NCBI GenBank assembly: GCA_903832005.1
Contig: CAIKZO010000020.1
Location: 1-53,346, forward strand
Direction of reading: 5' to 3'
Source of the DNA: Enhydrobacter aerosaccus
Lineage (GTDB): Bacteria; Pseudomonadota; Alphaproteobacteria; Reyranellales; Reyranellaceae
Length of the DNA stretch: 53,346 bases
Made by a program: the position numbers and the translations under genes. Under the pieces are notes generated by a model. It had not been told where the DNA came from, made no database searches, and worked only from the letters and a program-made list of their open reading frames with translations. Shown piece by piece: positions 8,446-17,491 of the stretch (positions within the stretch are counted from its first letter, which is position 1; each line of letters opens with the position of its first letter).

Positions 8446-9402
8446 ATGATGAAGATCGGTTTCAACCTGCCCAACTCGGGGCCGCTCAGCGATGTCGCCG
8501 CCATGACCCGGATCGCGGTCGAGGGCGAGGCGATGGGCTACGATTACCTGACGGTGACCGACCACGTCGTGCTGCCCGACATGAAGGTGCCGGGATATCC
8601 CTATTCCGAAAGCGGCGAATTCTACGAGGACGCCCCCACAGAGCGGCACGAACAGCTGATCGGCATGGCCTATATCGCGGCCAAGACCAGCCGCATCCGC
8701 CTGGTCGCCGCCGTGCTGGTGGTGCCGCATCGACCTGCGGTATTGGCCGCCAAGATGCTGGCCACCCTCGACGTGCTGAGCGGAGGCCGGCTGACGGTCG
8801 GCATCGGCGCCGGCTGGCTCAAGACCGAGTTCGACGCCGTGGTCACCACGCCTTATCCTGAGCGCGGCGCGGTGACCGACGAATATATCGATGCCTTCAA
8901 GGTGCTATGGACCGAGCCCTCGCCGAAGTTCGCCGGGCGCTACACGCGGTTCGACAATATCGTGCTCGAGCCCAAGCCGGTGCAGCGCCCTCACCCGCCG
9001 CTCTGGATTGGCGGCGAGGGACCGGCCGCGCTTCGTCGTGCCGCGCGGGTGGGCGACGCCTGGTATCCCATCGGCAGCAACAACAAGCATCTCTACGACA
9101 CGCTGCCGCGGCTTGACGCCGGCATCGCCAAGCTGCGCCAGACGGTGGCCGACGCGGGCCGCGCGCCCGGATCGGTCGAGGTCGCGTTTCGGGTGAAGCG
9201 CTATGGCGCCGCCGTGCCGTCCCTGGCCACCGACGACAACCGCCGCCTGTTCTCCGGCAGCGAGGCCGAGCTGATCGCCGATCTGCGCGCGCTCGAAGGC
9301 CTGGGCGTAACGTCGATCGACATCGATTTCGGCCGACCCACGGCCGACGCGGTGATCGCCGAGATGAAGCGTTTCCGCTCGGCGGTGATCGATAAGATCT
9401 AG
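8446..9402 (+). CDS. LLM-class F420-dependent oxidoreductase (third)
   Basis: 318-residue luciferase-like oxidoreductase. Typical blocks: 'YDYLTVTDHVVLPDM' near residue 35, 'IRLVAAVLVVPHRPAVLAAKM', 'LDVLSGGRLTVGIGAGWLKTEF' and 'PPLWIGGEGPAALRRAARVGDAW'. The ribosome site GGAGG is correctly spaced before the two adjacent start codons at 8446 and 8449; either may be used. It is divergent from the nitroreductase/VOC pair, with a 70-base shared promoter region, so the two sides may be co-regulated. The substrate is unknown. Confidence 0.85.
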   Translation: MMKIGFNLPNSGPLSDVAAMTRIAVEGEAMGYDYLTVTDHVVLPDMKVPGYPYSESGEFYEDAPTERHEQLIGMAYIAAKTSRIRLVAAVLVVPHRPAVLAAKMLATLDVLSGGRLTVGIGAGWLKTEFDAVVTTPYPERGAVTDEYIDAFKVLWTEPSPKFAGRYTRFDNIVLEPKPVQRPHPPLWIGGEGPAALRRAARVGDAWYPIGSNNKHLYDTLPRLDAGIAKLRQTVADAGRAPGSVEVAFRVKRYGAAVPSLATDDNRRLFSGSEAELIADLRALEGLGVTSIDIDFGRPTADAVIAEMKRFRSAVIDKI

Positions 9403-9444
9403 AGGCGCGGACGGAACCGAATCGCTCCTCCGGCTTTAATAGGC

Positions 9445-9918
9445 GTGTCCTACGCCAGCTCCGTGCTCCAGACCGGCGAGACGATCAAGGCGGTCGGCCG
9501 CCTGCATTGGATCGTCTTCGTGCGCGGCCTCGCGTTGGGCGTCATTGGCCTCGCCTTCCTGTGGTACGGCTATGACACGCAGCGCGCCGCGCGCGCCGAT
9601 ATCGCCAGCGTCCTGGTGATCGTGGGCGCGCTGTTCCTGCTGGTTGGTGCGGCGCTGCTGCTGAACGCCTGGTTCCATCGCTGGATCACCGAGATCTCCG
9701 TCACCACGCATCGGGTGATCTACAAGACCGGCTTCATCCGCCGCCACACGGTCGAGATGAACATGGACAAGGTCGAGACCGTCGACGTCGACCAGTCGAT
9801 CCTGGGCCGGATGCTGGGCTTCGGCACGATCCGCGTGCGCGGCACCGGCCAGAGCATAGAGAGCCTGCGCCGCATCGCCCATCCCATCGAGTTGCGCAAC
9901 GCGATCACGGCAGGTTAA
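9445..9918 (+). CDS. Bacterial PH-domain (bPH2/YdbS-like) membrane protein
   Basis: 157-residue inner-membrane protein. Two hydrophobic helices span about 25-43 and 53-75, followed by a bPH2 domain with 'RWITEISVTTHRVIYKTGFIRRH', 'VEMNMDKVETVDVDQSILGRMLGFG' and 'TIRVRGTGQSIESLRRI', the normal order for the family. The start is a GTG at 9445. Function of such proteins is poorly known; the domain faces the cytoplasm in related proteins. The CinA-like gene follows after 25 bases with its own AGGAG site. Confidence 0.8.
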   Translation: MSYASSVLQTGETIKAVGRLHWIVFVRGLALGVIGLAFLWYGYDTQRAARADIASVLVIVGALFLLVGAALLLNAWFHRWITEISVTTHRVIYKTGFIRRHTVEMNMDKVETVDVDQSILGRMLGFGTIRVRGTGQSIESLRRIAHPIELRNAITAG

Positions 9919-9943
9919 CAAGCTTCTCCTCGGAGGAGCCTGA

Positions 9944-11122
9944 ATGCGCGTCGAAATCCTGTGCACCGGTGACGAGATCCTGACCGGCAAGACGATCAAC
10001 ACCAACTACAGCCACATGGCGCGCCGCCTCGGCGAAGCCGGCCTCGACGTCCATTGGGGCACCACGGTCGGCGACGATCGCGAGACGCTGCTGGCCGCTT
10101 TCCGGCAGGCGGGCGCGCGCGCCGATGCAGTGATCGTGAACGGCGGCCTCGGACCCACGGTCGACGATCTCAGCCAGGAGCTGGCGGCCGAGGCTTGCGG
10201 TGTGTCGCTGGTGCTGAACGACTACTGGATGACGCGCATGACGGAGTCCTATGCGCGGCGCGGACGGGTCATGCCCGCCAACAACAAGAAGCAGGCGATG
10301 CTGCCCGCCAATGCCGAATTCATCGACAATCCGATCGGCACCGCCTGCGGCTTCGCCGTCACCATCGGCAAGGCGCGCTTCCTGTTCACGCCGGGCGTGC
10401 CGCGCGAGATGCGGCTGATGCTCGACGAGCAGGTGATCCCGCGGCTCCTGAAGTTGAGCGGCATCACCGGCGTGACGCGGCTGAAGCGCTTCCACTCCTT
10501 CGGCATCGGCGAGAGCCGCGCCGACGAGATGCTGGCCGGCATCCCCGGCCTCGCCATCGACGGTGATATCAAGCTGGGCTTCCAGGCGCACTTCCCGCAG
10601 CTCGAGACCAAGCTCGCCATCCGCGGCGCTGACGAGGCCCACCTCAACATGCGCCTCGCGCCGGTCGAGGCCGAGGTGCGCAAGCGCCTGGGCAACTTCG
10701 TGGTCGCCGAGGACAACCAGTCGCTCGAGGGCGTGGTGCTGGACGAACTGAAGAGCCGGAAGAAGACCCTGGCGATCGGCGAGACGGCGACCGCCGGTAT
10801 CGTCTCCGCGCGCCTGGCATCGCTGCCCGGCGCCGAGTCCGTCTTCAAGCAAGGCACGATCGCCGCAACGGTCTCGGCCGAAGCGCTGCACAAGGAGAGT
10901 GGCGCCGACATCGCACTGAGCGTCGACGTGAAGATCGATGCCGAGGGTGGCAGCGTCACGATCGGCATCGCCGACGGCAAGCAGACGATCAAGCGCGAGG
11001 CGCGGCTGGTCGGCAATCGCGATTGGGTGCGGACGGGGGCGTGCGAACTCGGCCTCGATTGCCTGCGCCGCCACTTGCTTGGATTGCCCGTGGACGAGCG
11101 GATCGACTTCGAGCGCCGTTAG
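9944..11122 (+). CDS. CinA-like protein: molybdopterin-binding domain plus degenerate CinA C-domain
   Basis: 392-residue protein. The N-terminal half is a MoCF/CinA molybdopterin-binding-type domain ('LCTGDEILTGKTINTNY', 'VNGGLGPTVDDLSQE', 'FTPGVPREMRLMLDE'). The C-terminal half (from about 265) matches the CinA C-domain that in other proteins deamidates NMN. The usual ESCTGG motif reads ETATAG here (280-285), so a conserved serine of that site is missing and deamidase activity is doubtful. AGGAG precedes the ATG. Its end overlaps the convergent creatininase gene by four bases. A second, shorter MoCF-type gene is at 24,059. Confidence 0.85.
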   Translation: MRVEILCTGDEILTGKTINTNYSHMARRLGEAGLDVHWGTTVGDDRETLLAAFRQAGARADAVIVNGGLGPTVDDLSQELAAEACGVSLVLNDYWMTRMTESYARRGRVMPANNKKQAMLPANAEFIDNPIGTACGFAVTIGKARFLFTPGVPREMRLMLDEQVIPRLLKLSGITGVTRLKRFHSFGIGESRADEMLAGIPGLAIDGDIKLGFQAHFPQLETKLAIRGADEAHLNMRLAPVEAEVRKRLGNFVVAEDNQSLEGVVLDELKSRKKTLAIGETATAGIVSARLASLPGAESVFKQGTIAATVSAEALHKESGADIALSVDVKIDAEGGSVTIGIADGKQTIKREARLVGNRDWVRTGACELGLDCLRRHLLGLPVDERIDFERR

Positions 11123-11793
11123 CGCAGTTCCGGCCAGCGCTTCTGCAGGGTCGCCACGAGGTCGTCGACCCGGGCGGCCAGCAGACGCTCGCCCTTGAAA
11201 GCGGTGGCGCGCGTCGGATCGCCGGTGGCGCCCGTGGCCTCGAAAGATCCCTCTAGCTTCAGCCTGTCCATGCGCACGCTGCGCGGCTCAAGCGCCAGCA
11301 TCACCGATGTCTCGCGCTCGTCGGCATGGCCGCCTTCCTTGTTTTCGACCAGCCCTTCGGCGGCCTGTCCGGTGAGCCGCATGTGCAGCATCAGCAGGTC
11401 GCCCTGCTCGGCCTCGAGTTCATCGAGCGGCCGCTCGGTCGAGACGCCGGTGTTGATCAGGGCGATCCGCTGCACGCCATGGGCGCGAAAGTTGCCGACC
11501 AGCTCGCGCAACAGCGCCTTGAACGTCCCCGCCGCCAGATGCTGACTGCCGGGAAAGGAGGTGAAGGCCGGATAAAAGCCGAAGCCGACCACGGGCGTGG
11601 CCACCACGTCGAGGCGTTCGATCACGCCTTGCGCCAAAGCTCGCGCCGTCAGCGCGTCCGTCTTGAGCGGCAGATGCGGACCGTGCGCCTTGGAGGCGGC
11701 GCCGATGGGGATAACGACAGGCGCGCCCGCGTCGAAGCGCACCTTCGCTTCAGGCCAGGTCAGATCCTCCAGCCAGACTCCGCGCGCCGTCAT
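11119..11793 (-). CDS. Creatininase/FAPy-deformylase family protein
   Basis: 224-residue enzyme of the creatininase family (metal-dependent amidohydrolases). Visible blocks: 'VVIPIGAASKAHGPHLPLKTD' near the N-terminus (in the family, 'PxGSxEqHGPHLPL.tD' supplies metal ligands), 'VGFGFYPAFTSFPGSQHL', and 'GGHADERETSVMLAL'. The Glu-Gln of the first motif is replaced by Ser-Lys-Ala, which could change the metal site. The ATG overlaps the stop of the upstream peptidase gene (ATGA), giving translational coupling. The exact substrate is unknown; creatininase itself is not implied. Confidence 0.75.
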   Translation of the reverse strand: MTARGVWLEDLTWPEAKVRFDAGAPVVIPIGAASKAHGPHLPLKTDALTARALAQGVIERLDVVATPVVGFGFYPAFTSFPGSQHLAAGTFKALLRELVGNFRAHGVQRIALINTGVSTERPLDELEAEQGDLLMLHMRLTGQAAEGLVENKEGGHADERETSVMLALEPRSVRMDRLKLEGSFEATGATGDPTRATAFKGERLLAARVDDLVATLQKRWPELR

Positions 11794-13271
11794 GACTCCC
11801 AGGGTAACTTCACGGGCTTGGGAGGCTGGCCGGGCGGTCCCATGACGATCATCTTGCGCCACTGTGCCTGGGGTGCCGAATCGTTCAGCGCAATACGCCC
11901 GCCCACTTCCGACACGCCGATATCGCGCCAGAAGGCATCGAGATCCATCGGCGTCCCGGTGGCGAAGTAACGATTTACCAGACCGCTCACGACCGTCGTG
12001 CCCGTGACCTTGTCGCACATCGCGACATAGTCCTGCAGACGCACGTTGATCGACGACTCATAGCCGGCCCACTGCGAGCCTTTCAGGCAGTCCTCGAGGC
12101 CCTTGGCGCCGTTGGTCGCACGGCGGATGCCGAGGTCGGCCATCAGCATGAACAGCGCGCCGCTCCAGTAGTTCTCGCGTCCCGACGCGTTCGTCAGGCC
12201 CTTGGCGAGGACCGGTGCACCCATCGGCATATTGTCCATCCACTCCTTCCAGACGACCTCCTCGGTCTTCCAGCCGGCGCGTGCACGGATGATCGGCTCT
12301 ACGTAGGTGGCGGCGCCTTCCATGAACCAGGTCCCGCGGCCGCGGATGTAGGGCATGCCGGTGTGGATCATCTCATGCACCAGCACCCAATCGTTGAACA
12401 GGCGGCGCTGGTCGACGTCGGCGCCGACTTCGACCATGACCGTGGCGCCGCCGGGCGCCTCGGTGCGCCCGAAACCCACGCCGCGCTTGTTCTGCGTCGG
12501 CACGAGGGTGAGCAGCATCTGCGGCGCAGTGAAGCCCTGCCAGTAATTCGATTCCGCCTCGACCGTGCGCTTGACCCAGTCCGTCAGCTCGGCACGGCCA
12601 GATGCCGGAATACCGTCGAGGATGGCCAGGCGCAGCACGCCATCCTTCTTCGGCTGGCCCGGACGAAGCGAGCCCGGTGCCGGCACGGCAATGTCCTGCA
12701 GGCTGAATTTGCCGATGGCGGTGAAGCCTGCGTAACCCACACTGGTGCCGGCCAGCCGCCAGGCATCGCCCACCTTGGGCGTGCCCATCGCGAAGGACAG
12801 GCCGTCGGCGGTCCGCGCGCGAATGTCGACCACCGGGAAATTGTCATAGCCGCGCGGCGCCAGCAGCCAGCCCGACAGGCCCGCGAGCACGCTCTCGCCC
12901 CGCAGCACCGCGCTCGACGTGCTGTTCACGCCGCGCGCGTAGTCGGCGAGATCGTAACGGTAATGCACTTCGGCGAGACCGTTGACCGGCGCGACTTCCC
13001 AGCCTTCGCTCGACAGCTTCACCGGATTGTTGGCGCCATCGCGTGCGTCCAGGACGTGCGCCGCCACCGTCGCATCGTCCGGCACGAAGGTAATCGGCGT
13101 GGTCGTTCGACAGCGAAAGGTCACATCCAGTTTCGGGCCGGCGGCGACGCCGACGTCGACGGTGCAATCGGGTGCGATGGTGGCGGGCGCGACGGGAACA
13201 GGTGCGACGGTGGGTTGAGCCAGCGCCGGCAACGAAACCGCCGTGGCGGCCAGGAGGACGCGAAAGAACAT
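11790..13271 (-). CDS. Secreted zinc metallopeptidase (HExxH gluzincin type)
   Basis: 493-residue exported protein. A signal peptide occupies about residues 1-18 (MFFRVLLAATAVSLPALA). The peptidase centre is His299-Glu300-Met-Ile-His303 with Glu318 in 'WFMEGAATY' as the likely third zinc ligand, a gluzincin arrangement as in M1/M61-type enzymes. The N-terminal half is beta-rich ('VHYRYDLADYARG'), like the substrate domain of M61 glycyl aminopeptidases, but I cannot fix the family. It is followed by the creatininase-like gene with a four-base overlap, so the two are coupled and may act on one nitrogen compound or peptide. Confidence 0.7.
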   Translation of the reverse strand: MFFRVLLAATAVSLPALAQPTVAPVPVAPATIAPDCTVDVGVAAGPKLDVTFRCRTTTPITFVPDDATVAAHVLDARDGANNPVKLSSEGWEVAPVNGLAEVHYRYDLADYARGVNSTSSAVLRGESVLAGLSGWLLAPRGYDNFPVVDIRARTADGLSFAMGTPKVGDAWRLAGTSVGYAGFTAIGKFSLQDIAVPAPGSLRPGQPKKDGVLRLAILDGIPASGRAELTDWVKRTVEAESNYWQGFTAPQMLLTLVPTQNKRGVGFGRTEAPGGATVMVEVGADVDQRRLFNDWVLVHEMIHTGMPYIRGRGTWFMEGAATYVEPIIRARAGWKTEEVVWKEWMDNMPMGAPVLAKGLTNASGRENYWSGALFMLMADLGIRRATNGAKGLEDCLKGSQWAGYESSINVRLQDYVAMCDKVTGTTVVSGLVNRYFATGTPMDLDAFWRDIGVSEVGGRIALNDSAPQAQWRKMIVMGPPGQPPKPVKLPWES

Positions 13272-13303
13272 GGCCTACGCTAGCATGTGCTAGGGTGACG
13301 GCA

Positions 13304-14251
13304 ATGAATCTTGTCAACGTTCTGCAACTGATCGGCGGGCGCGCCACCACATTGCTGCCTTTTTCCTTGTTGCTCGGGATCGTCTTTCAGAACGCCGCCT
13401 CCGCCTTCCGCCCGCTGGTCGAGCCGGGCGCCATCGTGCTGCTGACCCTGGCTCTCGCCCGCACCGACTGGGCGCGCGTGGGCACTCTGCTGCGCCGGCC
13501 TATTCCCGCTCTTGTCCTGTCAGTTGCGCACCTGATCCTGGTCCCGCTGATCGTCTGGCAGGTCTGGCGGACGCTGGGCCTATGGCCGGGTCTGGTGGCG
13601 GCACTCAGCCTCAGCGCCATGGCGCCCGGCATCATTTCAGCCACGACGACCGCGGGCTTCCTGCGCCTCGATGCTTCGCTGGCGCTGCTGCTCACCCTGT
13701 TCACGAACCTCTTCGTGCCCTTCACCCTGCCGCCGCTGGCACTGCACCTACTCGGGCTCGACCTCAAGATCAGCGCCGTCGACCTCAGCCTGCGTCTGGC
13801 CTTCATCGTCGGCGTGTCGTTCGCCGGCGCCATGGCGATCCGCCTGTGGCTCGGCGCCGAGCGGCTGCGCCACTCGAGCCAGACACTCGACGGGCTGTCG
13901 GTGCTCGTGCTGATGGCCTTCACCATCCCGCTGATGGACGGCATCGTCGCGCGCGCCCACGCCGATCCGTTGAAGCTCTTCGGCTTCATCGGCGGCAGCT
14001 TCGCCGGCATGCTCGCCTGCAATGCAGTCCTGGCGCTGGCCGCCCTGCCGTTTCTCGATCGCCGCATGGCGCTGACCGCGGGCTACTGCTCACAAGGCCG
14101 GCACAATGCGCTGCTGATGGCCGTCCTGCCGGTTACCGCCGATCCCGATATTTTCCTGTTCATATCGGCGGTGCAGATCCCGCTCTACGTGCTGCCCGCC
14201 CTGCTGCAGCCGATCTACCGTCGCCTGTTACGCGTTGCGCCGGGCGATTGA
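13304..14251 (+). CDS. BASS-family-like membrane transporter
   Basis: 315-residue polytopic membrane protein with about nine hydrophobic segments from residue 12 onward. Length, hydrophobicity profile and runs such as 'LAPGIISATTTAGFLRLDASLALLL'-like positions (about 107-130) and 'TAGYCSQGRHNALLMAVLP' near the C-terminus fit the bile acid:sodium symporter (SBF) superfamily. The start ATG at 13304 gives a normal N-terminus before the first helix; the frame is open further upstream but antisense to the peptidase. The substrate is unknown. Its 3' end overlaps the convergent flavoprotein gene by 24 bases. Confidence 0.55.
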   Translation: MNLVNVLQLIGGRATTLLPFSLLLGIVFQNAASAFRPLVEPGAIVLLTLALARTDWARVGTLLRRPIPALVLSVAHLILVPLIVWQVWRTLGLWPGLVAALSLSAMAPGIISATTTAGFLRLDASLALLLTLFTNLFVPFTLPPLALHLLGLDLKISAVDLSLRLAFIVGVSFAGAMAIRLWLGAERLRHSSQTLDGLSVLVLMAFTIPLMDGIVARAHADPLKLFGFIGGSFAGMLACNAVLALAALPFLDRRMALTAGYCSQGRHNALLMAVLPVTADPDIFLFISAVQIPLYVLPALLQPIYRRLLRVAPGD

Positions 14252-15817
14252 TTTGCCGGCGATGTAGCCGAAGGTGAGACACGGTCCGATCGTCGTGCCG
14301 GCACCTACCGCCTTGGTGCCGATCGGGTGCGCCATGGCAATGCCCGCGCAGTAGAGGCCGCCGATCACGCTCTTGTCCGGACGCAGCACCTCGCAGCGCG
14401 CATTGGTCCGCGCGCCGCCCTTGGTGCCGAGGCTGGCGTAGAGGAAGGGGGCGGCGAAGAACGGCCCCTGTTCGACCGTGCCAAGCGCCGTGTCCTTGGT
14501 GTAGTAGCGCTCCCACGCCGTCTCGCCGCGATGGAAGTCGCGATCGACACCCTCTTTTGACCAGCCGTTGAAGCGGTCGACCGTTGCGCGTAGCGTCGCC
14601 GGATCGAGGTCGATCTTCGCAGCCAACGCTTCGAGCGTCGGCGCCGTGCGCACGTAATTCGGATCCTTGGCGGCGTAATGCATGCCGAGCGTGTGCTTGT
14701 AGCGGCTGTCGAAAATGCGCCACACCGGCAGCTGCTTAGGCTTGCCGTCCGGCCCGCGCTCGTCGAGTGCTCCTCCGAGCGACGCGCTGCCTTCGCTCGC
14801 GAAGCGATCACCGTGCCGGTTCACCAGGATGCAGTGCGCCGTATAGGTCTCGTAGAGCGGTTGCGCGTGGCGATGGCCCTCGTAGCCGGTGAAGGTCACC
14901 GGCGCGATGTTGGCCTGGTCCATGTGGTCGAGTTCGGCACCCGCTTCCGCCGCCATGCGCTGGCCATCGCCGGTGTTGCTGCGCGGCGCGCCGATCAGCT
15001 CCATGCCCGGGAAATACTTGGGCATGAAGTCTGGCGCCCAGTCGAAGCCGCCGGTCGCCAGGATCACGCCCTTGCGGGCTCGCAATGTCTCGGCCTTGCC
15101 GTCGATCAGCGCCTCGACGCCGGTGACGGTGCCGCCCTCCAGCAGGAGATGCTTCACGTCGGCCTTCACTCGGATCTCGCAGCCATGATCGAGGCAACCG
15201 CGCAGGAGGCCGACGATCAGCCCGTTGCCCAGTCCCACCTTGCCCATGAGGAAGCGCCACGCGAGCGACGGCCCCATGCGGAACACGGTGCGCCAGGGAT
15301 CCTTGAGGATGCCGCCGATCATCTCCTTGTAGGTGAAGTACTGCGGCTTCACCGACGGACGCACCTTGTTCCACCAGCGCCCGAGCTTGTAGCGGCTGAT
15401 CAGGGTGGGCGAGACCATGCGGCCGAACAACTTGCCGCCCGGGCTTTCGACATAGAAGTCGGGATGGTTCACCAGTTCGAAGACGAGCGGCGTCTTGTCT
15501 TCGAGGAAACGCAGCATCGGCGCCGACTCGTTCGACAACGCCTGCCACAGCTCGTCCTCATCCTTGGCCCAGCCGGGCGGCGCAGTGGCGCGCAGATAGG
15601 TGAGCGTCTCTTCCGCCGAATCGTCGATCCCGGCGGCACGCATGTGGTGGTTGGCGGGCACCCAGGTGCCGGCGGACGACATGGCGGTCGTGCCGCCCAG
15701 CACCGCCGATTTCTCCAGCACAATCACCTTGGCGCCGTCGACGGAGGCGGCGAGCGCTGCCGCGAGACCCGCCGCGCCGGAGCCGACGACGATCACATCC
15801 ACGGTGGTCTCAGGCAT
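14228..15817 (-). CDS. FAD-dependent oxidoreductase (KstD/fumarate-reductase flavoprotein family)
   Basis: 529-residue flavoprotein. The N-terminus has the dinucleotide-binding motif 'VIVVGSGAAGLAAALAAS' (8-25), followed by 'VIVLEKSAVLGGTTAMSSAGTW', the pattern of 3-ketosteroid delta-1-dehydrogenases and related succinate-dehydrogenase-like flavoproteins. The C-terminus has 'GGLYCAGIAMAHPIGTKAVGAG', the second FAD contact. Substrate specificity cannot be set from motifs. It starts inside the end of livM (8-base overlap) and is the last gene of the Liv operon, so it probably acts on the imported compound or its product. Confidence 0.8.
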   Translation of the reverse strand: MPETTVDVIVVGSGAAGLAAALAASVDGAKVIVLEKSAVLGGTTAMSSAGTWVPANHHMRAAGIDDSAEETLTYLRATAPPGWAKDEDELWQALSNESAPMLRFLEDKTPLVFELVNHPDFYVESPGGKLFGRMVSPTLISRYKLGRWWNKVRPSVKPQYFTYKEMIGGILKDPWRTVFRMGPSLAWRFLMGKVGLGNGLIVGLLRGCLDHGCEIRVKADVKHLLLEGGTVTGVEALIDGKAETLRARKGVILATGGFDWAPDFMPKYFPGMELIGAPRSNTGDGQRMAAEAGAELDHMDQANIAPVTFTGYEGHRHAQPLYETYTAHCILVNRHGDRFASEGSASLGGALDERGPDGKPKQLPVWRIFDSRYKHTLGMHYAAKDPNYVRTAPTLEALAAKIDLDPATLRATVDRFNGWSKEGVDRDFHRGETAWERYYTKDTALGTVEQGPFFAAPFLYASLGTKGGARTNARCEVLRPDKSVIGGLYCAGIAMAHPIGTKAVGAGTTIGPCLTFGYIAGKSIARRNA

Positions 15818-16760
15818 TGCGTGTCCACAGGCGGCGCCACAGCGGCGCGAGCAGGCCCGCGATCCCTTCCATGCTGAAGCGCATCAGCACGATCACGACC
15901 GCGGCGAAGACAGCGAGGTTCCATTCGCCGTAGGAGGCAAGATACGTCAGCGCGACGTTCACCGGCGCCGCACCGACCACGGGGCCGATGAAGGTGCCAA
16001 AGCCGCCGATCACGACCATGACCACGATCTTGGCCATTTCGCTGAAGTCGAGCATCTGCGGCGTGAGGGTCACGATGTAGTGGCCATAGACGGCGCCGGC
16101 GAGGCCCGCGATGGCGCTCGAGATCGAGAACACCCTGACCTTCACCATCGTCGTATCGATGCCCAGGCTCTTGGCGCGCAGCTCATCGTCCTTGATGGCG
16201 CGCATGAAATAGCCGAGCGGCGAATCGATCAGGGCGCGCAGGCCGAGCAGCACGATTACGGTGAGGCCGAGGAAGGTGAAGTAGTACGGCGTCGGATTGA
16301 GCGTGCCATAGAGCGACTTGACGCTGAGCCCGAGCTCGCCGCGCGTGAACGTATAGTCGGCCGTCAGATAGACATGGACCGTCTCGGCGAAGGCCCAGGT
16401 GGCGATGGCGAGATAGATCGTGCGCATGCGCAGCACCAGCCGGCCGAGGCCGTATCCCATTGCGCCCGCCAGCAGCGCGCCCGCCGGAATGCCGATCCAG
16501 ACCGAAACGCCCCAATGATAGCCCAGCAGGCCGGATGTGTAGGCGCCGACCGCGGCGAAGGCATGATGGGCGAGCGAGAACTGGCCGGTGTAGCCCGCCA
16601 GCAGGTTCCAGCTCGCCGCAAGAATCACGTAGTAGAAGGACGCGACGAGCACGTGCACGACGAAATTGCTCGCGATCAGCGGCACGAACAACAGCAATAC
16701 CGCCGCCACGAGAATGACGATCGCCGAGCGGCGGAAGGTCGGGGAACGGAGCGCGATCAT
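15810..16760 (-). CDS. livM: Branched-chain amino acid-type ABC permease LivM
   Basis: 316-residue inner-membrane permease. It shows the LivM pattern: 'ASWNLLAGYTGQFSLAHHAFAAVGAY' early (about 47-72) and the cytoplasmic EAA-like loop 'GYFMRAIKDDELRAKSLGID' near 185-205, followed by 'GLAGAVYGHYI' and 'GGFGTFIGPVVGA'. The ATG at 16760 overlaps the livF stop (ATGA); an upstream in-frame ATG at 16772 is less likely. LivM normally precedes the ATPases; here it follows LivF, an unusual order. The transported compound need not be a branched-chain amino acid. Confidence 0.85.
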   Translation of the reverse strand: MIALRSPTFRRSAIVILVAAVLLLFVPLIASNFVVHVLVASFYYVILAASWNLLAGYTGQFSLAHHAFAAVGAYTSGLLGYHWGVSVWIGIPAGALLAGAMGYGLGRLVLRMRTIYLAIATWAFAETVHVYLTADYTFTRGELGLSVKSLYGTLNPTPYYFTFLGLTVIVLLGLRALIDSPLGYFMRAIKDDELRAKSLGIDTTMVKVRVFSISSAIAGLAGAVYGHYIVTLTPQMLDFSEMAKIVVMVVIGGFGTFIGPVVGAAPVNVALTYLASYGEWNLAVFAAVVIVLMRFSMEGIAGLLAPLWRRLWTRNA

Positions 16761-17491
16761 CCCAGCAGGCACTCCTGCACCAGCGCATGGACGCGCGCCT
16801 CGCCGAACTCCGACACCGGACCGGACGCCTTCACCTTGCCGAGGTTCATCATCACGACGTCCTCGGTGTGCCGCAGGGCGTCGGCCACGTTCTGGTCGAC
16901 CAACAGGATCGCCGTCGAGGTAGCGCGCCGCACGGTCTGCAGCAGCTCGTACACCTGATCGGCAAGGTTGGGCGCGAGGCCAACGGTCGGCTCGTCAACC
17001 AGCATCAGCCGCGGCTCGGTGATCATCTCTCGCGCGACCGAGAGCATGCGGCCCTGCCCGCCGCTCAGCGAGCCCGCCTTGTCGCGGCGCTTGCCGGCCA
17101 GCGCCGGAAACGTCTCGTAGATGCGCTCGAAGCGCTGCCTCAGCCGCGCCTTGTCATGGCGGATCGTCCATCCCCCGACATTGAGGTTTTCCTCGATGGT
17201 GAGGTGCGGAAACGTATTCAATTCCTGCGGCACGTAGCTGACGCCCAGCCGCTTGATCTCGTGCGGCTGCAGGCCGCCAATCGACTGGCCGCCCAGCGTG
17301 ATCGAGCCGCGATGCACGCCCAGCAAGCCGAACACGCTCTTCAGCAAGGTCGACTTGCCCGCGCCGTTGGGGCCGATGACGAGCACGAAGCCGCCTGGCG
17401 CCACGGTGAGCGACATGCCTTGCAGGATGTCTACGCCCGGCTGGTAGGCCGCATGGATATCGTCGACCGTGAGCAAAGGAACGGCGCTCAT
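16757..17491 (-). CDS. livF: ABC transporter ATPase LivF
   Basis: 244-residue ATP-binding subunit. Walker A is 'GPNGAGKST' (about 43-51), the signature is 'LSGGQGRML', and Walker B with its catalytic Glu is 'LMLVDEPTVGL'; 'SYVPQE' marks the Q-loop region. The length and the short C-terminus are those of LivF rather than LivG. Start ATG overlaps the livG stop by four bases, and its own stop overlaps the livM start in the same way, so translation of the three is coupled. Confidence 0.9.
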   Translation of the reverse strand: MSAVPLLTVDDIHAAYQPGVDILQGMSLTVAPGGFVLVIGPNGAGKSTLLKSVFGLLGVHRGSITLGGQSIGGLQPHEIKRLGVSYVPQELNTFPHLTIEENLNVGGWTIRHDKARLRQRFERIYETFPALAGKRRDKAGSLSGGQGRMLSVAREMITEPRLMLVDEPTVGLAPNLADQVYELLQTVRRATSTAILLVDQNVADALRHTEDVVMMNLGKVKASGPVSEFGEARVHALVQECLLG

